DNA from: SXRF01 sp964624555
GTDB lineage: Bacteria > Pseudomonadota > Alphaproteobacteria > Rickettsiales > SXRF01
Assembly: GCA_964624555.1 (NCBI GenBank)
Contig: CAZUXB010000027.1
Coordinates: forward strand, 1-29,568
Direction: 5' to 3'
DNA length: 29,568 nucleotides
Below are positions 1 to 7,315 of the stretch, in pieces. The notes beneath the pieces are model-generated. The model had not been told where the DNA came from. It worked only from the letters and a program-made list of their open reading frames with translations, and did no database searches. Every line of letters begins with the position of its first letter. Positions within the stretch are counted from its first letter, which is position 1. The position numbers were made by a program, and so were the translations under genes.

Positions 1-169
1 AAAGCACAAGAGGTTTCTGACACTATCTAAATAATGCAGGGACTAGGAATTAAGTGTAAGCAGGTAAAAAAGCAAGCAAAAACTGACATATCAACCTATC
101 ATATTGCATATCTTGGAAAATTACTGTATCTGACCATCACGAATATACTGATTTTGTGGAGATTTTATC

Positions 170-1057
170 ATGAGTAAACCGTTCAAGCTCGCGCTTATCC
201 AGATGCAATGTTCGCCTGATCCTGTACAAAGTATTGTAAAGGCTGAAAAAATGTTGCGCGAGGCAGCGAAGGACGGCGCGCAGGTGGCGTGCCTGCCGGA
301 GCTGTTCCTGACAGACTATTTTTGCCAGAAGCTGGACATAAATAAATTCAATATTGCTGAGCCGATCCCCGGCCCGACCAGCGACAAACTGGGGGAGATT
401 GCCAAGGAGACCGGCATGGTAATCGTTGGTTCGATCTATGAAAAAGCCGCACCCGGCCTGCATTACAACACCGCCACCATCACCGAAAAAGACGGCACCC
501 TCATCGGCAAATACCGCAAGATGCACATCCCGCATGACCCGTTGTTTGAAGAAAAATATTATTTCGCACCGGGCGATATCGGTTTCAAGGCGCATGCTAC
601 CAGCGTGGGCAAGCTCGGCGCGCTTATATGCTGGGACCAGTGGTACCCCGAAGGCGCGCGCCTAACCGCCATGCAGGGCGCGCAGGTTCTGTTCTACCCT
701 ACCGCCATCGGCTGGCACCCGGCAGAAAAAGAACAATATGGTAAATCGCAGGTGGAAGCGTGGGTTACAATTCAACGCAGCCATGCGATTGCTAATGGTG
801 TGTTCGTGGCGGCGGTGAACCGCATCGGCCATGAAGTGACCGTTGGCGATGGGCTGGAGTTCTTTGGCAATAGCTTTATCGCCGATCCGTTTGGCCGAAT
901 ATTGGCACAGGCCAGCCATGATAAGGAAGAGATCATCACTGCTACCATCGACCCGGCCCTTATCGAGCAAACCCGCCGCTGGTGGCCGTTCTTCCGCGAC
1001 CGCAGGGTGGATGCTTATGGTGCGATAACTTCGCGCTGGCTAGCGGATAACGGATGA
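170..1057 (+). CDS. aguB: N-carbamoylputrescine amidase
   Basis: A 295-residue nitrilase-superfamily (CN hydrolase) enzyme that hydrolyses N-carbamoylputrescine to putrescine, CO2 and ammonia, the last step of the agmatine route to putrescine. The catalytic triad is visible as E44 (LPELF), K117 (YRKMHIP) and C154 (LICWDQWYPE), and the length is normal for the family. The start is supported by GGAG at 158-161. The next gene is agmatine deiminase, the preceding step of the same pathway, which makes this substrate more likely than other nitrilase substrates. The last three residues and the stop codon lie inside a tandem-unit palindrome that begins near 1045, so the original C-terminus may have been altered slightly. 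The family and pathway are well supported; the substrate is inferred from similarity and context. Confidence 0.93.
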   Translation: MSKPFKLALIQMQCSPDPVQSIVKAEKMLREAAKDGAQVACLPELFLTDYFCQKLDINKFNIAEPIPGPTSDKLGEIAKETGMVIVGSIYEKAAPGLHYNTATITEKDGTLIGKYRKMHIPHDPLFEEKYYFAPGDIGFKAHATSVGKLGALICWDQWYPEGARLTAMQGAQVLFYPTAIGWHPAEKEQYGKSQVEAWVTIQRSHAIANGVFVAAVNRIGHEVTVGDGLEFFGNSFIADPFGRILAQASHDKEEIITATIDPALIEQTRRWWPFFRDRRVDAYGAITSRWLADNG

Positions 1058-1120
1058 CAGATGACGGATGACAAGAATGTCCTTAACTAGCCACCAGCTA
1101 CTAGCCACTAGTCACTACAC
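1045..1120. repeat. tandem-unit palindromic element, chimeric
   Basis: The left arm is four 7-bp units (GGATAAC, GGATGAC, AGATGAC, GGATGAC) and the right arm is five of another type (ACTAGCC, ACCAGCT, ACTAGCC, ACTAGTC, ACTACAC). The left arm matches the element at 1410-1469 and the right arm matches the element at 13111-13176, so this copy looks like a recombinant of two related elements. It provides the aguB stop codon (1055-1057) and fills the aguB-aguA junction. Confidence 0.75.
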
Positions 1121-1121
1121 T

Positions 1122-2183
1122 ATGCCCGCCGAATGGGAGCGTCATTCCAGCACACTTCTCGCATGGCCGCACAACAAGGCCGACTGGCCGGATAAATTCG
1201 CGCCGATACCGTGGGTGTATGGTGAAATTATCCGCTGCCTCACTAAAGTTGAGCGCGTCACCCTCATCGTGCGCAATGAAAAAGAAAAAGCGCAGGCGCT
1301 GGATGTGTGCGAACGTTCCGGTGCGGACGTAAAAAAAATCGACTTCCATATCATTCCTACGAATAGGATATGGATGCGTGATAGTGGGCCTATTGTTGTT
1401 AAAGATAATGGATTACGGATTACAGATAACAAGAAAAAATCGTCATCCGTCATCAGTCATCTGCCATCTTCCAATCTAATTTTATTAGATTGGAAATTCA
1501 ACGCCTGGGCGAAATACGCCAACCACAAGCTTGATGATAAGGTGCCGGAGGCGCTCAATGAAATGTGGAAACTGCAGCGCGTGCAGCCGGTTCATAAAGG
1601 CAGGCGCGTGGTGCTGGAGGGCGGTTCCATCGATGTGAACGGCAAGGGCGCGCTGCTCACCACCGAGGAATGTTTGCTCGATACCAAACAACAAGTGCGC
1701 AATCCCGGTTTTACCCGCGCGGATTACGAAGAAGTGTTTGCCAAATATCTCGGTATTTCCGAAGTCATCTGGCTCGGTAACGGCATCGTCGGGGATGACA
1801 CGCATGGCCATGTTGATGACATCACTCGTTTCGTGAATGCGAACACCATTGTGAGCGTAGTGGAGCATGATAAGAAAGATGCGAACTATGCGCTGCTCAA
1901 AGACAATTTAAAACGCCTTGCCAAAACCAAATACACCATCGTGGAGCTTCCTATGCCGCGTCCGGTGATATTTGAGGGGCAGAGATTGCCGGCATCCTAT
2001 GCCAATTTTCTCATCGCTAATGATCTTGTATTGGTGCCGACCTTTAACGACCCGGCGGACAGGGAAGCGCTTGCTATTCTTGCCGGACTTTTCCCGAAAA
2101 GGGAAATTGTTGGTATCCACGCTGTCGATCTGGTGTGGGGGCTGGGAACAATTCATTGCATGAGTCAACAAATTCCCGTTTAA
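1122..2183 (+). CDS. aguA: agmatine deiminase
   Basis: Converts agmatine to N-carbamoylputrescine and ammonia (Porphyromonas-type peptidyl-arginine deiminase family). Family landmarks are the N-terminal MPAEWERH...LAWPH, the MRDSGP segment, DDTHGHVDDITRFV with the catalytic His/Asp region, and the C-terminal IHCMSQQ with the catalytic Cys, eight residues from the end. The open frame extends upstream to 1068, but those 18 codons are repeat sequence and the family N-terminus begins at the Met at 1122, so I chose 1122; no good ribosome binding site supports either start. The gene carries a 60-bp in-frame palindromic insertion at 1410-1469 (20 residues between VVKDN and the DWKFNAWAKY segment). 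The active-site motifs are intact, so the enzyme is probably functional. It pairs with aguB for putrescine synthesis. Confidence 0.92.
   Translation: MPAEWERHSSTLLAWPHNKADWPDKFAPIPWVYGEIIRCLTKVERVTLIVRNEKEKAQALDVCERSGADVKKIDFHIIPTNRIWMRDSGPIVVKDNGLRITDNKKKSSSVISHLPSSNLILLDWKFNAWAKYANHKLDDKVPEALNEMWKLQRVQPVHKGRRVVLEGGSIDVNGKGALLTTEECLLDTKQQVRNPGFTRADYEEVFAKYLGISEVIWLGNGIVGDDTHGHVDDITRFVNANTIVSVVEHDKKDANYALLKDNLKRLAKTKYTIVELPMPRPVIFEGQRLPASYANFLIANDLVLVPTFNDPADREALAILAGLFPKREIVGIHAVDLVWGLGTIHCMSQQIPV
1410..1469. repeat. in-frame tandem-unit palindrome inside aguA
   Basis: Left arm: GGATTAC, GGATTAC, AGATAAC. Spacer of 11 bases. Right arm: GTCATCC, GTCATCA, GTCATCT, GCCATCT. The arms are reverse complements in type. 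Total length is 60 bp, exactly 20 codons, so the reading frame is kept. It is followed at 1471-1493 by a perfect 10-bp hairpin (CCAATCTAAT, loop TTT, ATTAGATTGG). Confidence 0.85.
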
Positions 2184-2185
2184 TA

Positions 2186-2215
2186 TGTCATCCCCGACTC
2201 CGAGCGGGTATGATG
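2186..2215. repeat. short TGTCAT-type palindrome
   Basis: TGTCATCCCCGACTC paired imperfectly with CGAGCGGGTATGATG. It lies between the aguA stop and the likely start of the YihY-family gene. An ATG at 2185 falls at its edge and would give an artificial N-terminal extension. Confidence 0.55.
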
Positions 2216-2226
2216 AAGTGTACAAT

Positions 2227-3117
2227 ATGAAAATACTGAAAAAAATCTGGAAATGTGTTTCGCAAGCCGCCTATGACACGGTAATGGTGCATGACGGCAT
2301 CGAACATGCCGGTTATCTGGCATTCCTTGGTCTGCTCGCGTTGTTTCCGTTCTTGGTTTTTATGTTCTCGATAGTCGGCGTTTTGGGGCAGGGGGAGAGT
2401 GGTGCCGCGTTCATTACCTCGTTGCTTTCCACCTTGCCGGCGCACATAACTGCTGCCATCAAACCGCGAATAATTGAAATTATTTCCGGTCCGCCGCAGG
2501 GCCTGCTCACCGTGTCGATATTAGGCGCGATCTGGACGGCATCTTCCGCCGTGGAGGGCATCCGCACTGTGCTCAACCGTGCTTACCATGTGCATACCCC
2601 GCCGGCCTACTGGTTCCGCCGTTCGCTTTCCATATTGCAACTGATGCTTTTTACTTCGGTTATGGTATTGGCCATGCTGGTGGCAATTACTTTTCCTCTG
2701 ATCGTGCACCAGATCGAAAAATTCATCGGTATTAAGGAGTCATCACTTATCGAACAGCAGTTTGGCAACATGATATTTTACATTATCCTGCTGGCACTGT
2801 TTATGGCGGTTTCCGCGCTCTATTATTTGCTGCCCAACATCAAACAGCGCCTGATTTATGTGGTGCCGGGCGCGGCGCTGGTGGTGCTGCTGTGGATTGG
2901 TGCGGCGTATTTATTTACCGGCTACCTTGCCAACTTCAATCAGGTGAATTTGATTTACGGCAGCTTGGGCGGCATTATCGCCGCGCTGGTATTCTTCTAT
3001 ATCTGCAACATTATTTTTATATTCGGCGCGGAACTCAACCACCAGATTATCGAAATTCTGGGATTACGTGTCGCCGAAAAGCAGGTTACTGGGCAAGAAC
3101 CGGAACATCCCCGCTAA
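2227..3117 (+). CDS. YihY/BrkB family inner-membrane protein
   Basis: An integral membrane protein of the YihY family (formerly called BrkB or, mistakenly, RNase BN). About six hydrophobic segments are visible, starting with GYLAFLGLLALFPFLVF and ending with ALVFFYICNIIFIFGAELNH. The conserved FLGLLALFPF and the late YGSLGGIIAAL segments are typical. I prefer the start at 2227 (MKILKKIWK), because the 14 codons from 2185 are mostly palindromic repeat. Its biochemical role is not settled in the family. The 3' end overlaps the convergent prepilin peptidase gene by 32 bp. Confidence 0.85.
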   Translation: MKILKKIWKCVSQAAYDTVMVHDGIEHAGYLAFLGLLALFPFLVFMFSIVGVLGQGESGAAFITSLLSTLPAHITAAIKPRIIEIISGPPQGLLTVSILGAIWTASSAVEGIRTVLNRAYHVHTPPAYWFRRSLSILQLMLFTSVMVLAMLVAITFPLIVHQIEKFIGIKESSLIEQQFGNMIFYIILLALFMAVSALYYLLPNIKQRLIYVVPGAALVVLLWIGAAYLFTGYLANFNQVNLIYGSLGGIIAALVFFYICNIIFIFGAELNHQIIEILGLRVAEKQVTGQEPEHPR

Positions 3118-3574
3118 ACATCATCATAAGAAAAGCTCCGGCAATGGCCAGACCATATGGCACCGGTTGCCTGTCCCTTAACACGCGCGGGAGCTTTTCT
3201 TTATTACTTATAGCGTATGGTAAAATTTTGCGGATAATTATAAGCAATATTGAAAGTGCGCCACCGAGCAGCGCAAAATTAAAACCGAACATGGCCAGTT
3301 TGCTCCAGCCAACCCATAATGCCAGTACGATTATCAATTTAACATCGCCGCCACCCATCAGGCGCAACGCGAACACAAAATAACCTATAGCAAAAGTAAG
3401 GAGCATTGCTGCCAGATCCATCTTCCAGTCAATTGGTGCATGTGGCATGAAAAAAGCAATTGGGTAAATAAGCAATAGGCCGCCCACCAGCCAGTTGGGA
3501 ATTATGAAGCGCGTTGCATCATAATAAAACACTGCACACATGCTGAAGATTAAATAAAGCGAGATGATTGACAT
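3086..3574 (-). CDS. prepilin peptidase, CpaA-like (A24 family)
   Basis: A 162-residue aspartic membrane peptidase of family A24 (PF01478 type), without the N-terminal methylase domain of long PilD proteins. The two catalytic aspartates sit in YYDATRFIIPN near the N-terminus and in LMGGGDVKLI in the middle. Several hydrophobic segments surround them. CpaA proteins process Flp/Tad pilins or related prepilins; no pilin or tad genes are in this window. The start is supported by a GGGGGA ribosome binding site 6 bases upstream of ATG. The last 32 bases overlap the convergent YihY-family gene. Transcribed divergently from the malonyl-CoA decarboxylase gene. Confidence 0.85.
   Translation of the reverse strand: MSIISLYLIFSMCAVFYYDATRFIIPNWLVGGLLLIYPIAFFMPHAPIDWKMDLAAMLLTFAIGYFVFALRLMGGGDVKLIIVLALWVGWSKLAMFGFNFALLGGALSILLIIIRKILPYAISNKEKLPRVLRDRQPVPYGLAIAGAFLMMMFSGDVPVLAQ
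3128..3201. repeat. 12-bp inverted repeat within the prepilin peptidase gene
   Basis: AAGAAAAGCTCC at 3128-3139 and GGAGCTTTTCTT at 3190-3201 are perfect inverted copies separated by 50 bases. They lie in the 3' coding part of the minus-strand gene and just past the end of the convergent plus-strand gene. This could help end transcription, but the loop is long and no strong U-run follows. Confidence 0.5.
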
Positions 3575-3614
3575 GGATAATTTCCCCCATTTTAGTGAAT
3601 AGATATATCAACAC

Positions 3615-3644
3615 TTGAAACTGTACAAGCGTTACGGTTATATA
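3615..3644 (+). promoter_or_regulatory. candidate sigma70-type promoter of the malonyl-CoA decarboxylase gene
   Basis: TTGAAA at 3615-3620 and TATATA at 3639-3644, 18-bp spacing. The predicted start of transcription falls at or next to the ATG at 3650, so the mRNA would be leaderless; no ribosome binding site is visible. Confidence 0.5.
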
Positions 3645-3649
3645 TATCC

Positions 3650-5038
3650 ATGAAAGATGAACATGATTTTTTGCCCAATATTGGGCTTACCAATTTGCGC
3701 CGCCGCACAGTTGTGAGTGTTCTTCGGGCGTGGCGTGAGATTGAGGGAATGGCAAGGCATGTTGTTTCCAATGATATACGCCCTTCTGTTCCGAAAGAGG
3801 ATATTCCAATATTACGCGAGCAGATGAATCTATGCCTTAAAGCGCGCGGTGGGGAAGTAACCGCCCGGGCACATACGGTTGATCTGGGACGTATATACCT
3901 AAAACTAAATGAAGCTGGACGGGTAAAGTTTCTTGAGGTACTTGCCAGGGAGTTTAAGCCGGATATAAAAAAAATCGCAGCACTTGCCAACTTGTATAGC
4001 AAGGCTGATACCGAGGCGGAGCAGTTGGATATTGAAATAGCCATGCGTGCGGCCCTTATCACTCCGCGCAGTATCATACTGCGCCAGTTTACCGATCTTC
4101 CTGATGGTTTTAAATTCCTGATCAATATGCGGGAGGATCTGCTGCCGTTGGTTGGCCATGATATCGCCCTTAAAGGTCTTGAATATGACCTCAGGTCGAT
4201 ATTGTTTGCGTGGTTCGATATTGGCCTTCTGGATATGGTGGAAATCACCTGGCAGTCCCCGGCATCCTTGCTGGAGAAGTTGATTGAATATGAGGCCGTA
4301 CATAGTGTGGCATCGTGGGATGACCTGAAAAACCGCCTTGATTCCGACCGCCGGGTATTTGCTTTCTTTCATAATAAGATGCCGCTGGAGCCATTGATTT
4401 TTGTACATGTTGCTCTTGTCGAGGGTATGAGCAGCAGCGTCCAGCAGTTGCTTGATGAAAAAATACCGGTAACCGATGTTGGCAGGGCCGATACGGCTAT
4501 TTTCTATTCCATATCCAATGCCCAGAAAGGGCTGGCAGGAATAAGTTTTGGTAACTTCCTGATCAAGAGGGTAGTTGGGGTTCTCTCCAGTGAAATGAAA
4601 AATATAAAAACCTTTGCCACTCTTTCGCCTATTCCTAATTTCCGTATCTGGCTTTCATCAGAACTTGCCCGTAAAGATAACGAACTGTTCAGCGCTGAAG
4701 ACAGAGAAATTTTAAAACTGCTGGATACATATTGGCATCGTAAAAAAGAATCAGTGGCAAAATTAAAGCCGGTTTTGTTACGCCTCTGTGCGCATTATCT
4801 GCTTAATGCAAAAAAGAATGGCAGGCCGCTTGATCCTGTGTGTAATTTCCACCTGTCCAACGGCTCACGCCTTGAACGCTTGAACTGGCTGGCGGATATT
4901 TCTGAAAAAGGTTTGAAACAATCCGCTGGTATCATGGCCAATTATTATTATAAAATTTCTGACATTGATGAGAATCACGAAGAATTTATGACGAATGGAA
5001 AAATAGTTGCCAGCAAGCAGGTGAGGGGATACTTATAA
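3650..5038 (+). CDS. malonyl-CoA decarboxylase
   Basis: Decarboxylates malonyl-CoA to acetyl-CoA and CO2. The 462-residue length and the conserved C-terminal half fit the MCD family: MPLEPLIFVHVALVEG, FYSISNAQKGLAGISFGNFL (region of the catalytic Ser, about S287-S289), TFATLSPIPNF, and DPVCNFHLSNG with the likely catalytic H401, followed by LNWLADISEKGLKQSAG. The N-terminal half is helical and less conserved, as expected for the helical domain. In many proteobacteria MCD sits with a malonyl-CoA synthetase and transporter (mat operon); none is present here, so the gene is an orphan and may act in fatty acid or malonate balance. It lies 57 bp upstream of hfq. Confidence 0.9.
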   Translation: MKDEHDFLPNIGLTNLRRRTVVSVLRAWREIEGMARHVVSNDIRPSVPKEDIPILREQMNLCLKARGGEVTARAHTVDLGRIYLKLNEAGRVKFLEVLAREFKPDIKKIAALANLYSKADTEAEQLDIEIAMRAALITPRSIILRQFTDLPDGFKFLINMREDLLPLVGHDIALKGLEYDLRSILFAWFDIGLLDMVEITWQSPASLLEKLIEYEAVHSVASWDDLKNRLDSDRRVFAFFHNKMPLEPLIFVHVALVEGMSSSVQQLLDEKIPVTDVGRADTAIFYSISNAQKGLAGISFGNFLIKRVVGVLSSEMKNIKTFATLSPIPNFRIWLSSELARKDNELFSAEDREILKLLDTYWHRKKESVAKLKPVLLRLCAHYLLNAKKNGRPLDPVCNFHLSNGSRLERLNWLADISEKGLKQSAGIMANYYYKISDIDENHEEFMTNGKIVASKQVRGYL

Positions 5039-5095
5039 AATGCGATTCAACAAATTGTGTAATGGAACAAAAAATCAAGAAAAGGCAGCATGATC

Positions 5096-5374
5096 ATGGC
5101 TTCAGACAAATCTCCTAATATTCAGGATGTTTTCTTAAATGCACTCAGGAAAAAAAGGATTCCTGTGACTATTTTTCTTGCCAACGGCGTAAAGTTGCAG
5201 GGCAATATCACTGCTTTTGATAATTTTTCTATATTACTGCGCCGTGGTGCCCAGCTTCAGTTGGTATATAAGCATACAGTCGCCACGATAGTTCCTTCCG
5301 CTGAAGTTGCATTTAACGAGGAGGATGTAGCAGAATCTTCTTCCGCAAGGACTCAAGTTCTGCAACCGGCGTAG
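5096..5374 (+). CDS. hfq: RNA chaperone Hfq
   Basis: A 92-residue Sm-like protein that pairs small RNAs with mRNAs as a hexamer. The Sm1 region (NIQDVFLNALRKKRIPVTIF, LANGVKLQGNITAFDNFSIL) and the Sm2 motif (LVYKHTVATIVP) are both clear. I chose the ATG at 5096, which gives MASDKSPNIQD like other alphaproteobacterial Hfq; an ATG at 5090 is also possible, and AAGG at 5082-5085 could serve either. The C-terminal tail is short and acidic. In many proteobacteria hflX follows directly; here a toxin-antitoxin pair sits between them. Confidence 0.96.
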   Translation: MASDKSPNIQDVFLNALRKKRIPVTIFLANGVKLQGNITAFDNFSILLRRGAQLQLVYKHTVATIVPSAEVAFNEEDVAESSSARTQVLQPA

Positions 5375-5390
5375 TGGTAGCAAATAGCTA

Positions 5391-5419
5391 TTGCATTTTA
5401 GTATCCAATAGGATACAAT
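5391..5419 (+). promoter_or_regulatory. promoter with embedded operator-like palindrome for the toxin-antitoxin pair
   Basis: TTGCAT at 5391-5396 and TACAAT at 5414-5419 with 17-bp spacing. Between and overlapping the -10 is a perfect palindrome GTATCC-AATA-GGATAC (5401-5416), the expected position for an autorepressor such as the HTH antitoxin. Transcription would begin about 5426-5428, at the GTG start of the toxin. The site and spacing are seen; the function is inferred. Confidence 0.6.
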
Positions 5420-5427
5420 GGGGCGAA

Positions 5428-5733
5428 GTGAATACATTTGTTTATTCAGAGTCTTTTGAAGAATGGTTACTTTACTTGACTGACGAGAAGGCTAAGGCAC
5501 GCATTGTTATTCGTATACGTAATGCAGGTCTGGGGAATTTTGGTGATTGTCAGCCAGTTGGTGAAGGTGTTTACGAAATGCGTATCCATATTGGTGCTGG
5601 TTATAGAGTTTATTATGTGAGAACTGGAACAACTTTTTATTTCGTTTTGGCTGGGGGTGATAAATCGTCACAAAAGAAGGATATTGCCATTGCTAAGAAA
5701 ATGGCGAGAGAAATTAAAAAGGACATAAAATAA
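5428..5733 (+). CDS. HigB/RelE-like toxin (Gp49 family)
   Basis: A 101-residue toxin of the phage-derived Gp49/HigB type, part of the RelE/ParE superfamily; relatives are mostly ribosome-dependent mRNA endonucleases. Family landmarks are FEEWLLYLTDEKAKARIVIRI, LGNFGDCQPVGEGVYEMRI, GAGYRVYYV and LAGGDKSSQKKDI. The frame is open from a GTG at 5374 that overlaps the hfq stop, but family N-termini begin at VNTFVYSESFEEW, and the GTG at 5428 matches the predicted transcription start. The stop codon overlaps the antitoxin ATG by one base (TAATG), so the pair is probably translationally coupled. The toxin-first order is typical of higBA. Confidence 0.85.
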   Translation: MNTFVYSESFEEWLLYLTDEKAKARIVIRIRNAGLGNFGDCQPVGEGVYEMRIHIGAGYRVYYVRTGTTFYFVLAGGDKSSQKKDIAIAKKMAREIKKDIK

Positions 5734-6026
5734 TGAAAACAAAATATAAACTATTTGATGCTGCTGATTTTCTTGATAATGAGGAAGTTATTGCTGAATA
5801 TCTTTCAGCGGCGGCGGAAGATACTAATCCTGATTTGTTCATTGCGGCCCTTGGTGACGTAGCAAAGGCTCGGGGTATGGCGCAAATAGCTAAAGAAACA
5901 GGATTGGGCAGGGAAAGCCTGTATAAAGCGCTTAGTGGTGGAGCGCGCCCGCGTTTTGAAACCATTAATTCTGTGCTGCATGCTTTAGGGGTCAAAATCA
6001 ATATTGTGCCTGAGCAAAGAAAATAG
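5733..6026 (+). CDS. HigA-like antitoxin, HTH DNA-binding
   Basis: A 97-residue protein of the probable addiction module antidote family. The conserved core is ALGDVAKARGMAQIAKETGL followed by GRESLYKALSGGARPRFETI, a helix-turn-helix, and a final LHALGVKINI strand. The N-terminal YKLFDAADFLDNEEVIAEYL is also typical. It should bind and neutralise the upstream toxin and repress the pair, most likely at the palindrome at 5401-5416. It starts inside the toxin stop codon, and its own stop (TAG) overlaps the GTG start of hflX, so toxin, antitoxin and hflX look translationally linked. Confidence 0.85.
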   Translation: MKTKYKLFDAADFLDNEEVIAEYLSAAAEDTNPDLFIAALGDVAKARGMAQIAKETGLGRESLYKALSGGARPRFETINSVLHALGVKINIVPEQRK

Positions 6027-7315
6027 TGGAAAATTCACACACTGAAAAAAGCAGCGGCAGTGCTTTTATAATCCATCCTCATTTCAAGCAAAAACCCGGG
6101 ACCAATACGCGTGACGCCGATTCCTGTCTTGAGGAAGCGATTGGTTTGGCCGAAGCTATCGATCTGGAAATTGCCGGGGCCGTAGTGGTAAATCTTGCCG
6201 CGCCAAAACCGGCGACATTGTTTGGTAGTGGCAAGGTTGAGGAGCTTAAGGGCTATATTGCCCATAGCAATTCCGGGCTGGTGATAATAAACACCCATGT
6301 CAGCCCTGTGCAGCAGCGCAACCTCGAAAAGGAATGGCAGGTAAAGGTCATTGACCGCACGGCTCTTATCCTTGAAATATTCGGGGCGCGGGCGCGTACC
6401 CATGAAGGTAAATTACAGGTCGAGCTGGCGGCGCTTAATTACCAGAAAAGCAGGCTGGTGCGCTCATGGACGCACTTGGAAAGGCAGCGCGGTGGTTTTG
6501 GGTTCTTAGGCGGCCCCGGGGAATCACAAATTGAAATTGATAGAAGGCTTATCCGCGACCAGATTGCAAAAATAAAAAAGCAGCTGGAGCAGGTAAAACG
6601 CACCCGCGAACTGCACCGCAAGAACCGTAGTGACGTTCCCTTTCCGGTGGTGGCGCTGGTTGGTTATACCAATGCTGGTAAATCGACGCTGTTCAATAAA
6701 CTTACCGGCGCGAATGTTCTGTCGATGGATAAATTATTTGCCACCCTTGACCCTACCATGCGCGCGCTGCACCTTCCCGGTGGCGGAAAAGTTATATTGT
6801 CAGATACTGTGGGTTTTGTGTCCGACCTGCCTACCGAGCTGGTTGCTGCCTTCCGTGCGACTCTGGAAGACGTGCTTTCTGCCGATATCCTGCTCCATAT
6901 CCGCGATATTTCCCACCCCGATACCGCTGCCCAGAAAAAAGACGTTGAAGATGTTCTGAAAAGCCTGTTCCGCGCACAACATTTGCCGGATAATCTTATT
7001 GAGGTGTGCAATAAGATAGACAAGCTGGAAGTACCCTATACTATGGTTGATGGCGGCGGTGGTTTGTATATTTCAGCAGTAACAGGCGAAGGGCTGGATA
7101 GTTTGCTTAAGCGTATAGAAGCTGAGATCGGCAAAAGGTTTTTTACCAATACCACTTATAAATTACGCATGGATGATGGCAAAGCCCTTGCATGGTTACA
7201 TTCCCACGGTAAAGTAGTTGATCAGAAGCTTGAAGATGAAATGATGGTGGTAAATGTCCAGCTCTCCCCAGATAATATCAGCCGTTTTGAACGTATCTAT
7301 GAAAAAAATATTTGA
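6026..7315 (+). CDS. hflX: GTPase HflX
   Basis: Ribosome-associated GTPase (429 residues) that in E. coli splits stalled or heat-damaged ribosomes. The N-terminal HflX domain contains the glycine-rich GGFGFLGGPGESQIEIDRRL, followed by a coiled-coil linker (residues about 165-205). The G domain has G1 GYTNAGKS (213-220), G3 DTVGF (260-264) and G4 NKID (329-332). The GTG start overlaps the antitoxin stop codon; no strong separate ribosome binding site is visible, suggesting coupling. hfq-hflX adjacency is widely conserved, so the toxin-antitoxin pair probably came in later. The 3' end overlaps the next gene by 17 bp. Confidence 0.94.
   Translation: MENSHTEKSSGSAFIIHPHFKQKPGTNTRDADSCLEEAIGLAEAIDLEIAGAVVVNLAAPKPATLFGSGKVEELKGYIAHSNSGLVIINTHVSPVQQRNLEKEWQVKVIDRTALILEIFGARARTHEGKLQVELAALNYQKSRLVRSWTHLERQRGGFGFLGGPGESQIEIDRRLIRDQIAKIKKQLEQVKRTRELHRKNRSDVPFPVVALVGYTNAGKSTLFNKLTGANVLSMDKLFATLDPTMRALHLPGGGKVILSDTVGFVSDLPTELVAAFRATLEDVLSADILLHIRDISHPDTAAQKKDVEDVLKSLFRAQHLPDNLIEVCNKIDKLEVPYTMVDGGGGLYISAVTGEGLDSLLKRIEAEIGKRFFTNTTYKLRMDDGKALAWLHSHGKVVDQKLEDEMMVVNVQLSPDNISRFERIYEKNI

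Noticed and set aside
1068..1121. N-terminal extension of agmatine deiminase from ATG 1068
   Set aside because: The 18 extra codons are repeat sequence, and the family N-terminus begins at 1122.
3592..4248. Open frame opposite the malonyl-CoA decarboxylase gene
   Set aside because: Ser/Arg-rich shadow frame of a recognised gene.
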